From: Kroppenstedtia eburnea
GTDB lineage: Bacteria; Bacillota; Bacilli; Thermoactinomycetales; DSM-45169
Assembly (NCBI RefSeq): GCF_013282215.1
Contig: NZ_CP048103.1
Span: 1,178,001 to 1,242,000 of the forward strand
DNA length: 64,000 bases
Direction of reading: 5' to 3'
The position numbers were made by a program, and so were the translations under genes. Under the pieces are notes generated by a model. The model was given only the letters and a program-made list of their open reading frames with translations, was not told where the DNA came from and did no database searches. Below, one piece after another: positions 7,940-14,803 of the stretch; position 1 is the stretch's first letter, and each line of letters begins with the position of its first letter.

Positions 7940-9349
7940 TCATTCCCCGGAAAACCCTTGCTTCTTCCAGGCGTCAAAACCGCCCTTCAGGTTGATCACA
8001 TTTTTTCTCCCTTGGGCCTGAAGGAGACTGCAGGCGATGGCGGAGCGGCCGCCGGATTTGCAGTGGATGAGGACCGGTTTGTCCCGGGGCACTTCCTGAG
8101 CCCGTCTGTTCAAATGGCCCAGCATGATATGACGGGCACCCGGGATATGGCCTTGATCCCACTCGCTTTTCATCCGAACATCGACCACATCCCATTCTCC
8201 GCTGTTCACTTTGTCGACGGCTTCGGCGGGGGAGGCGTTCTCATACCGTTCCAGCTCCCCGGGCTTTGTGTTACGGAACAGGTCGGGGCTGAAAAATCCT
8301 CTCATTGTATCGATTCCGATGGATAGAAGATCTTTGCGGATCTTCTCCACCTGATCCGAATCCGCGATCAGGTAAAGGGGTCGCTCATAATCCACCAACC
8401 ATCCGGCCCAGTTGGTAAAGGATTTTCCGTAAGGAATGTTGAGGGTTCCAGGCAGATGACCGGAGGCGAATTGAACAGCGGGCCGGGAGTCGATCACGGT
8501 GGCTCCCTGCTTCAATACCTCCGCCACGACTTCCGGGGAGGATTCCTGTTTTTCCGGGGCAGCAATATGGGCGATCAGTTCCGGACCGTCGTGGTTCACC
8601 TGCTTCATCACTGCAAAATAAGTGGGCGGCTCCGGTTGACCTTGCAACAACTCCTGTTTAAACCTCTGGGGGTCGTCTTGTTTTAAAGCCCAATTGTGGC
8701 GTTTTTCATATCCGACAGTGGAGGAAGGAACCGCCCCCAAAGCTTTCCCGCAGGCACTGCCCGCCCCGTGGGCCGGCCAGACCTGCAGAAAGTCAGGCAA
8801 CTCCTTGAATCTTTTCAGCGAATGGAACAACTGATCGGCGCCGATGGCGGCGGAACCGGAGACTCCGACGGCCTTCTCCAACAGGTCCGGCCGTCCCACA
8901 TCACCGACGAAAACAAAATCACCGGTAAAAATGCCCATCGGCTCATCGACTCCACCGTCGGTCAACAGATAGGAGAGGTGCTCCGGGGTGTGTCCCGGTG
9001 TATGAAGCACATCCAGACGAAGGTTGCCGATTTGAAAGCTGTCTCCGTCTTTCAAGAGTTGATGATCCAGATTCCGGGTGTAGGGGTAGCCGGTTCCACC
9101 TTGTGTTTCTCCGGAGAGATAGAGTTTGGCCCCGGCCTGTTCTGCCAACTCCCTGGCTCCGGAAACATAGTCGGCGTGAATGTGGGTTTCAGCGGCGGCC
9201 ACGATATTCATTCCTTCTTTGCGGGCGGTCTGTAGGTAAGGTTCCACATCCCGGTCGGGGTCAATCACGAGGGCTTCCCCTGTGACCGGGCAACCCGCCA
9301 GATAGGAAGCATGGGCCAGCTTGTCATTGTAAAAATAACGGAGGTACAT
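7940..9349 (-). CDS. Persulfide dioxygenase fused to two rhodanese domains (CstB-like)
   Basis: This 469-residue cytoplasmic enzyme has an N-terminal metallo-beta-lactamase domain with THIHADYVSG at 55-64, HTPGHTPEHLSY and the FTGDFVFVGDVGRPDL region, as in Fe(II) persulfide dioxygenases. Two rhodanese domains follow. The first (about 270-355) lacks an active-site Cys, reading LYLIADSDQ at the expected loop. The second (about 370-467) has the intact loop HCKSGGRS. This layout matches CstB/YrkH-type proteins that oxidise low-molecular-weight persulfides and release sulfite or thiosulfate. The ATG at 9349 has GAGGG 6 bases upstream; the ATG six bases earlier lies too close to it. Confidence 0.9.
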   Translation of the reverse strand: MYLRYFYNDKLAHASYLAGCPVTGEALVIDPDRDVEPYLQTARKEGMNIVAAAETHIHADYVSGARELAEQAGAKLYLSGETQGGTGYPYTRNLDHQLLKDGDSFQIGNLRLDVLHTPGHTPEHLSYLLTDGGVDEPMGIFTGDFVFVGDVGRPDLLEKAVGVSGSAAIGADQLFHSLKRFKELPDFLQVWPAHGAGSACGKALGAVPSSTVGYEKRHNWALKQDDPQRFKQELLQGQPEPPTYFAVMKQVNHDGPELIAHIAAPEKQESSPEVVAEVLKQGATVIDSRPAVQFASGHLPGTLNIPYGKSFTNWAGWLVDYERPLYLIADSDQVEKIRKDLLSIGIDTMRGFFSPDLFRNTKPGELERYENASPAEAVDKVNSGEWDVVDVRMKSEWDQGHIPGARHIMLGHLNRRAQEVPRDKPVLIHCKSGGRSAIACSLLQAQGRKNVINLKGGFDAWKKQGFSGE

Positions 9350-9546
9350 TCCCATCCCTCATTTCTTCGGATTGGTCACATCTTCATCTTTATGGATCGG
9401 GAGATATTCTATGCTTTGGCTTCGTGTCCGGATGAAATGGACCAGCCTGGGCTTCGATCCATGGAGGATTGACAAACAATTCTCAGAAAGTGGGCTGACC
9501 TTCGACCTGTTTTCATGCATCATAGGAGTTGGAGGGAGGGGTTTAG

Positions 9547-9897
9547 ATGAAGGTGATCGGTTGGAAGGGATTCTGGCTGTTTTCAACGGTGGTGGTGTGG
9601 ATCGCGGGCTGTTCTTCTGATCCGAACCCATCCACATCGGAAGGAAAAACCTCCGGTGAATCCGTTCAGGTGGATGCAGCCCAAGCCAAGGAAACTTATC
9701 AAAGCAACTGCATGAGCTGCCACGGGGACCAACTGCAGGGAGCCCAGGGTCCCAGTCTGGAGAAAGTGGGCGCCAAATTTTCCTCCAAAGAGATTGAAAC
9801 CATCATCCAACGCGGACGGGGAAGCATGCCGGCCCAAGTTTCATTGAACCCGGAGGAACGGAAGAATCTCGCCGGTTGGTTGGCGGAAAAAAAATGA
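9547..9897 (+). CDS. Membrane-anchored c-type cytochrome (c551-like lipoprotein)
   Basis: This 116-residue small class I cytochrome c has a lipoprotein signal VVVWIAGC (Cys22), a Ser/Thr/Gly-rich linker, the haem motif CMSCH at 55-59 and a likely axial methionine in GSMPAQ (Met94). It resembles the CccB and c551 lipoproteins of Bacillus, which shuttle electrons to the terminal oxidase on the outer face of the membrane. GGAGGGAGGGG precedes the ATG. A TTGACA sequence at 9469-9474 may be its -35 box. Repeat copy D begins about 25 bases after the stop. Confidence 0.88.
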   Translation: MKVIGWKGFWLFSTVVVWIAGCSSDPNPSTSEGKTSGESVQVDAAQAKETYQSNCMSCHGDQLQGAQGPSLEKVGAKFSSKEIETIIQRGRGSMPAQVSLNPEERKNLAGWLAEKK

Positions 9898-9924
9898 ACG
9901 ACTCTTGAAAAAAGCTGAACGCAC

Positions 9925-10111
9925 TAAAAGCATTGTGAAAAAGCCGTCATACCCATAGGGCACAAGTCTCGCCAAGGTCACTTCGTTCCCGGTCTCGCTA
10001 TGCAGGGAGGGTTGGGTTTCACATGGAATGACTTTGGCTCGGAAGAACAACGGAATGGAATGTGAAACCCAATCCCGACCGTTCAAGAACGCACAAAATC
10101 ACAACGCTTCC
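9925..10111 (+). repeat. Dispersed palindromic repeat, copy D (intermediate form)
   Basis: Its left end is AAAAGCATTGTGAAAAAG and right end AATCACAACGCTTC. It carries one copy of the GTCATACCCATAGGGCACAAG ... CCGGTCTCGCTATG insert that is doubled in copy B, then the usual hairpin core at about 10010-10080. Confidence 0.85.
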
Positions 10112-10238
10112 AATGCGGGGAGCGTTTTTTTCGAACTTCAAAGCGAAAGAGCGGTCAAGCGTTCCCGCAGGTTTTTGCTTTACTCCGGATCCCCGGTTTA
10201 TCATGATGTCAGAAATCGCGACAGAAAGAGGGCTGGAG

Positions 10239-10481
10239 ATGGAGACAATGGTGCGGTTGTGTGTAAACAATCGTCCCTTGGGGGATCAAGGGATCCGGGG
10301 AGTAAGACGGGAGTTTCCCGGCCGGGTGACGGTGGAGCCTTGTGTGGGATACTGCGGAGAATGTTGTACCGATGCTTTTGCTCTCTACAAGCGAAAGCTG
10401 ATCACAGCCGATGATCCGGAGGAGCTTTTGATCCTGCTTCGGGAGCAGATCGGGGAAATGCGAAGTGGAGATATCAAATAA
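10239..10481 (+). CDS. YuzB-like DUF1450 protein
   Basis: This 80-residue protein has the DUF1450 pattern: VRLCVNNRPLG, then VEPCVGYCGECCTDAFALYKRKLITADDPEELL. Four cysteines in CVGYCGECC suggest metal or thiol chemistry, but the family function is unknown. The ATG at 10239 fits the family N-terminus; the longer open frame upstream is repeat sequence. A clear terminator follows directly. Confidence 0.85.
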   Translation: METMVRLCVNNRPLGDQGIRGVRREFPGRVTVEPCVGYCGECCTDAFALYKRKLITADDPEELLILLREQIGEMRSGDIK

Positions 10482-10507
10482 CCGGCTTCCATTGTGGGAA
10501 GCCGGTT
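10480..10507 (+). terminator. Terminator of the YuzB gene
   Basis: An 11-bp perfect stem AACCGGCTTCC / GGAAGCCGGTT begins in the stop codon and is followed by TTTCGATT. It also serves the convergent His-rich gene. Confidence 0.85.
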
Positions 10508-10512
10508 TTCGA

Positions 10513-10731
10513 TTATAACCCGGGCCCGAAGTATGTGGGAAGGCCGTGATGATGCATGCGGCCGGATGAAGAAGAGCTGGATGAACTTTCGTGATGATGG
10601 TGGTGATGGCAATGTTTCATCATCCGTTTCAACTCTTTGTACACTTTTTTGGAGTGGTGGTAAGCTTTGTGCAATTCGTGGCAATGGTGATGGTGATACT
10701 TCTTGTGGTGTCTGTAATGCTTTTCACTCAC
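10513..10731 (-). CDS. Small histidine- and serine-rich protein
   Basis: This 72-residue low-complexity protein contains HHKKYHHHHCHELHK, an amphipathic basic middle (KKVYKELKRMMK), HCHHHHHHE and eight consecutive serines, ending GRMHHHGLPTYFGPGL. There is no signal peptide. The start is GTG at 10731 with GAGGAGG 9 bases upstream, which supports translation. Histidine-rich small proteins of spore formers are often metal-binding or coat proteins, but nothing in the context proves either. Confidence 0.65.
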   Translation of the reverse strand: MSEKHYRHHKKYHHHHCHELHKAYHHSKKVYKELKRMMKHCHHHHHHESSSSSSSSGRMHHHGLPTYFGPGL

Positions 10732-10834
10732 AACAATCAACCTCCTCTCGATCTCTACTGACAGGGTATGTTGTCTATCCGCAGGCGTTCCGGGGGCGAG
10801 TGTCCCGAAAGCGGTCCAAAGATCGGACAAAAAG

Positions 10835-10857
10835 GACCGGTCCTTTCCGAACCGGTC
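10835..10857 (-). terminator. Terminator of the IPP isomerase gene
   Basis: GACCGGT / ACCGGTC stem with a 9-base loop, followed on the minus strand by CTTTTTGTCC. Confidence 0.65.
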
Positions 10858-10868
10858 TTTCGTGACGC

Positions 10869-11912
10869 CTATTCCACTTTTTTGATCCGCTCGGTTCCTT
10901 TCAATGCTTCAATCCGGTCGATTCCCGTTCCGAACATGGCAATCCGGCATTCCGTTTCGATTCGCTCCAACTGGGAGGCGATCGCATCAGGGGTGGGAGC
11001 GGTGGCGGCTTTCAGAAGAGAACGTCCGTATCCGGCAAGGTCCGCCCCCAGGGCGATCGCCTTGGCCCCATCCACACCGTTGTTCAATCCGCCGCTGGCG
11101 ATCAGGGTGCCTTCCGGATTCAACGCACGTCCTTCCCGGATACATTCGGAGGTGGGGTGCCCCCAGCTCTCAAAGGCCTCCGCAGCCTGGAAGAGGAGCG
11201 GATTTTCCGAACGGTATTTTTCCACCTGGCTCCAGGAGGTACCTCCTGCTCCGGCCACATCCACAAAATCGACCCCGACATCGAAGAGGCGACGGGCCGA
11301 CTCCCCGTCGATCCCCCACCCCACTTCCTTGACACCCACGGGAACTTCCAACACACTGCACAGATCCTCCAGTTTGCGGAGCAGATTGCGGAAATCGGTG
11401 TTCCCCTCAGGCTGAAAAACCTCTTGCAGGCTGTTCAAGTGGAAGACCAGACCGTCGGCTTCAGACAGTTCCACAGCCTGCCGGCAGTGGTCGACACCAT
11501 ATCCGTAATTGAGTTGAACCGCTCCCAAGTTGGCCAGGATCGGAATGGTGGGGGCCACTTTCCGAACATTGAAGGTAGCGGCAGTGTCGGGATGTTCAAT
11601 GGCGGCACGGACGGAGCCGAGACCCATGGCCCACCCCCGGGCTTGGGCGGCTGCAGCCAGGTTTTGGTTGATTTTGGCGGCTTTGTCGGTTCCGCCGGTC
11701 ATGGAGCTGATCAAAAAGGGGACTTTCAGTGACTTGCCCAAAAAGTTCGTCGCAAGAGAAATGTCAGTATAGCGGGTCTCCGGGAGGGCTTGATGGACAA
11801 AACGGTACTTTTCAAATCCGGTGGTGATCCCGCTTCCGCTCACCTTGCGATTGAGTACGATCTCGATGTGTTCAGATTTTCGCTTTTCCGTTTGGTTTTC
11901 ATTGCTCTCCAT
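10869..11912 (-). CDS. fni: Type 2 isopentenyl-diphosphate delta-isomerase
   Basis: This 347-residue FMN- and NADPH-dependent isomerase interconverts isopentenyl and dimethylallyl diphosphate in the cytoplasm. The family pattern is complete: RKSEHIEIVLNRKV near the start, FLISSMTGG, RGWAMGLGSVRAA, ILANLGAVQLNYG, EVGWGIDGESARRLFDVGVDFVDVAGAGGTSW and LIASGGLNNGVDGAKAIALGADLAGYG. The ATG at 11912 follows AAAGGA; an upstream in-frame codon at 11939 has no such site. It is monocistronic with its own terminator. Genes for the rest of the isoprenoid pathway are not in view. Confidence 0.95.
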   Translation of the reverse strand: MESNENQTEKRKSEHIEIVLNRKVSGSGITTGFEKYRFVHQALPETRYTDISLATNFLGKSLKVPFLISSMTGGTDKAAKINQNLAAAAQARGWAMGLGSVRAAIEHPDTAATFNVRKVAPTIPILANLGAVQLNYGYGVDHCRQAVELSEADGLVFHLNSLQEVFQPEGNTDFRNLLRKLEDLCSVLEVPVGVKEVGWGIDGESARRLFDVGVDFVDVAGAGGTSWSQVEKYRSENPLLFQAAEAFESWGHPTSECIREGRALNPEGTLIASGGLNNGVDGAKAIALGADLAGYGRSLLKAATAPTPDAIASQLERIETECRIAMFGTGIDRIEALKGTERIKKVE

Positions 11913-12174
11913 GAAATATATCCTTTCCGGTGGTTGCAAATGTGGTTCTCTCTTTCACCGTGGCAGTCAGTTGAAAAGGCGGCTGACACAATGAACGATG
12001 AGGATCGGGGTGAAAGGGTCCGGCAATCATTTTTGGCTCTCATGCCCGAGGGAATACTTATGTTCAACAAACTGCGGGAGGAAAACCCTACGACTATATG
12101 ATGACATCAACTGAGGGGAATCGTCCAGCCCTGCTTTTTTGGCGAAAGGTACCTCTTGCCGGATCGGGAGTCAT
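11913..12174. other. Intergenic region, no gene recognised
   Basis: Open frames here have no ribosome binding sites and no recognisable products. It should hold the promoter for the leftward fni gene. Nothing else is seen. Confidence 0.4.
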
Positions 12175-12200
12175 ATTAGATAATTAGTATACAATCTAAT
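12175..12200 (+). promoter_or_regulatory. Probable SdpR operator
   Basis: Inverted repeat ATTAGAT at 12175-12181 and ATCTAAT at 12194-12200, centred about 31 bases before the regulator start. The AT-rich spacer contains TAGTATAC, a possible -10 region. Autorepression by the ArsR-type protein is the natural reading. Confidence 0.65.
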
Positions 12201-12218
12201 TGATTCCGGGTGGGATGT

Positions 12219-12503
12219 ATGGTGAATGAAGCCTTCAAAGCCTTGGCCGATCCGACCCGACGCCGGATTCTGCATCTGTTGCGAAAAAGGGATCTCACGG
12301 CGGGGGAGATCGCCGAACATTTTTCCATGACCAAGCCGAGTCTCTCCCACCATTTAAACACCCTGAAACAGGCGAACCTGGTGCTTCGGGAGCGACAAGG
12401 CCAGCATATTTTGTACTCCCTCAATACGACGGTCCTTCAGGAAGTGATGGGTTGGTTTCTGGACTTGGCGGAAAGATCGGGCCGGAAGGAGAGAGAGAAA
12501 TGA
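12219..12503 (+). CDS. ArsR/SdpR-family repressor
   Basis: This 94-residue winged-helix protein opens with EAFKALADPTRRRILHLLRKRDLTAGEIAEHFSMTKPSLSHHLNTLKQANLV, closely following SdpR (YvaN) of Bacillus subtilis. There are no ArsR metal cysteines. In B. subtilis SdpR represses the sdpRI operon and is sequestered by SdpI at the membrane when the SdpC toxin is present. The next gene is an SdpI homologue overlapping by ATGA, so the same circuit is likely. The ATG at 12219 and GTG at 12222 are both possible starts. Confidence 0.88.
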   Translation: MVNEAFKALADPTRRRILHLLRKRDLTAGEIAEHFSMTKPSLSHHLNTLKQANLVLRERQGQHILYSLNTTVLQEVMGWFLDLAERSGRKEREK

Positions 12504-13156
12504 ACAAAGGATGGAATCGTTGGGATACGGTGATCTTGTTGCTGGGACTGGTCCCTCTGGCTTTTGCTTGGACGGTCTATGACCGTCTTCCGGACATGAT
12601 CCCCAGTCATTATGGGCTGAATGGACAGCCGGACGATTACAGTGACAAATTCGTTTTTATTTTGATGATGTCTGCCTTCAACTTGGGGCTTCCCTTTTTG
12701 ATGAAATGGATGCCCGCCATGGATCCCCGCCGGGAAAATTATCGGAAGTTCAGCCGTTTCTACGAGCTTTTTCGAGTGGTGATCACCCTGTTTCTCAGTG
12801 GGTTGTTCACCATGATCCTGTTGGAATCACTGGGATACCCCATCGAGATCTCCAAAGTGGTGATGGTGGGAGTGGGGCTTCTGTGGATGGTGATCGGCAA
12901 TTATCTGGGTCAAGTCCGCTCCAACTGGTTTTTCGGCATCAAACTCCCCTGGACATTGGAGAGTGATGAGGTTTGGCGGAGAACCCACCGGATCTCCGGT
13001 GGAGTTTGGATGGGAGCGGGGCTGTTCATCTTGCTGTCGTCTTTTTTGCCTCCCTCTGTCGCCGTTTGGACAGTGATGATTTCGGTGGCGGGATCTGTCT
13101 TGGTGCCCGTGGTCTATTCTTATCTTCTTTTTCAAAAGTTGAATGATCATACATGA
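12500..13156 (+). CDS. SdpI-like membrane immunity/signal protein (DUF1648 + SdpI)
   Basis: This 218-residue integral membrane protein has about six hydrophobic segments. The N-terminal DUF1648 region has the typical LPDMIPSHYGLNGQPDDYSDK loop, and the C-terminal half has the SdpI marks IGNYLGQVRSNWFFGIKLPWTLESDEVWRRTHRISG. B. subtilis SdpI protects against the SdpC toxin and recruits SdpR. The start codon overlaps the sdpR-like stop (ATGA), giving translational coupling. No sdpABC genes are in the window, so it could respond to a foreign toxin. Confidence 0.88.
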   Translation: MNKGWNRWDTVILLLGLVPLAFAWTVYDRLPDMIPSHYGLNGQPDDYSDKFVFILMMSAFNLGLPFLMKWMPAMDPRRENYRKFSRFYELFRVVITLFLSGLFTMILLESLGYPIEISKVVMVGVGLLWMVIGNYLGQVRSNWFFGIKLPWTLESDEVWRRTHRISGGVWMGAGLFILLSSFLPPSVAVWTVMISVAGSVLVPVVYSYLLFQKLNDHT

Positions 13157-13167
13157 TGTGTGTTGTT

Positions 13168-13199
13168 GCTGCTCCAACAAGGAGCGGCTTTTTATTTTT
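13168..13199 (+). terminator. Terminator of the sdpRI-like operon
   Basis: GCTGCTCC / GGAGCGGC stem (one G-T pair), 5-base loop, then TTTTTATTTTT. Confidence 0.9.
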
Positions 13200-13315
13200 C
13201 GGATGGGAGACTATATGGAAATCAGGCCGTGGGAAGGGCATGGTCCATAACAACCTTTTGCGAGTCTCGACGTATGCTGTAGAGAGAGGACGGGGGGAAG
13301 GAGAGATGGAGAACG

Positions 13316-14722
13316 GTGGATGAAATGAAAGAATTGGAACGGGCGATCGGAGAGATCACGGAGATCGCAAAGGGATTCGGACTTGATTTTTATCCGATGC
13401 GATATGAGATTTGCCCGGCGGACGTGATCTACACCTTCGGGGCGTACGGAATGCCGACACGATTTTCCCACTGGAGTTTTGGTAAGACCTTCCACAAAAT
13501 GAAACTGGAGTATGATCTGAATCTCAGCCGAATCTACGAACTGGTGATCAATTCCAATCCGTGTTACGCCTTCCTGTTGAAAGGGAACAGTCTCATCCAA
13601 AATAAATTGATTGTGGCCCATGTGTTGGCCCATTGTGACTTTTTCAAAAATAATGCCCGTTTTGCAAATACATCAAGAGATATGGTGGAAAGTATGGCGG
13701 CCAGTGCCGGGCGTATCCGGCAATATGAGTTGCAGTACGGGAAAGATCGGGTGGAAAGTTTTCTGGATGACGTGTTGGCGATCCAGGAACACATCGATCC
13801 CAGCCTGAAACGCCCGCGGCTGCAGCCGCAACAGGAAGGGGAAAGAGAGGCCAAAAAACGGAAGATTGCCACTCCCTATGATGATCTGTGGGCATTGGAT
13901 GAGCAACCGATAGATTCCGGAAGTGGGACACCCAAAAAGAAAATTCCGCAAGAACCGGAAAAGGATCTCTTGTTGTTTATTATGGAACAAAGCCGGATTT
14001 TGGAAGATTGGCAACAGGATATATTGACGGTCCTGCGGGAAGAGATGCTTTATTTTTGGCCCCAGTTGGAGACAAAAATCATGAATGAGGGTTGGGCCTC
14101 TTATTGGCATATTCGAATCCTGCGCGAGTTGGAACTGTCAGAGGAAGAAACTTTGGAGTTTGCCAAACTGAACGCCTCGGTGATCCAGCCCTCCAAGACT
14201 TCCATCAATCCCTATTATCTGGGTCTGAAATTGTTTGAAGACATCGAAAGGCGTTGGGATCAACCCACTGCGGAAGAGCAGAAGCATCTCGGCCGGACTC
14301 CGGGCAAGGGGCGGGAGAAGATGTTTGAGGTGCGGGAGATGGAGATGGACACCTCCTTCATTCGTAACTATCTGACCAAGCAACTGGTGGAGGATCTGGA
14401 TCTGTATGTTTTTCAACGAACCGGAAACGAATGGACCGTGACGGACAAGGACTGGAAGGAGGTGCGTGACCGGCTGATCGCCGGTCGGGTCAATGGAGGG
14501 AATCCCTATATTGTTGTGGAAAACGGGGACTACATGAATAACGGGGAGCTGTATTTGAAGCATCGTTATGAGGGGTTGGAGCTGGATCTCAAATATATCG
14601 AGAAGACCCTGCCTCATGTCCATCACCTGTGGGGACGTTCGGTTCATATTGAGAGCGTGATTGAGAACAAACCCGTGCTGTTCACCTACAACGGTCGAAA
14701 GTGCACCCGTCGTTTCCTCTGA
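13316..14722 (+). CDS. spoVR: Stage V sporulation protein SpoVR
   Basis: This 468-residue protein is collinear with the SpoVR family, which is needed for normal spore cortex formation in B. subtilis; its biochemistry is unknown. Conserved blocks include [73 protein letters not shown], and [27 protein letters not shown], the region rich in His and Glu. The GTG at 13316 has GGAG 6-9 bases upstream. It is a single gene with a strong terminator. Confidence 0.95.
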   Translation: MDEMKELERAIGEITEIAKGFGLDFYPMRYEICPADVIYTFGAYGMPTRFSHWSFGKTFHKMKLEYDLNLSRIYELVINSNPCYAFLLKGNSLIQNKLIVAHVLAHCDFFKNNARFANTSRDMVESMAASAGRIRQYELQYGKDRVESFLDDVLAIQEHIDPSLKRPRLQPQQEGEREAKKRKIATPYDDLWALDEQPIDSGSGTPKKKIPQEPEKDLLLFIMEQSRILEDWQQDILTVLREEMLYFWPQLETKIMNEGWASYWHIRILRELELSEEETLEFAKLNASVIQPSKTSINPYYLGLKLFEDIERRWDQPTAEEQKHLGRTPGKGREKMFEVREMEMDTSFIRNYLTKQLVEDLDLYVFQRTGNEWTVTDKDWKEVRDRLIAGRVNGGNPYIVVENGDYMNNGELYLKHRYEGLELDLKYIEKTLPHVHHLWGRSVHIESVIENKPVLFTYNGRKCTRRFL

Positions 14723-14731
14723 ATATACAAG

Positions 14732-14766
14732 GCCGCTGATCCAACCGGGGATCAGCGGCTTTTTTG
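14732..14766 (+). terminator. Terminator of spoVR
   Basis: An 11-bp stem GCCGCTGATCC / GGATCAGCGGC is followed by a seven-base T-run. It also separates spoVR from the convergent decapeptide-repeat gene. Confidence 0.92.
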
Positions 14767-14803
14767 AACAGAGCTAAATCTCCATCACACGATATAGAGC
14801 ATG

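Noticed and set aside
5022-9349. A defence island around the NERD helicase
   Set aside because: No toxin, restriction, CBASS, retron or similar partner genes are present; neighbours are a lipoprotein and sulfur metabolism genes.
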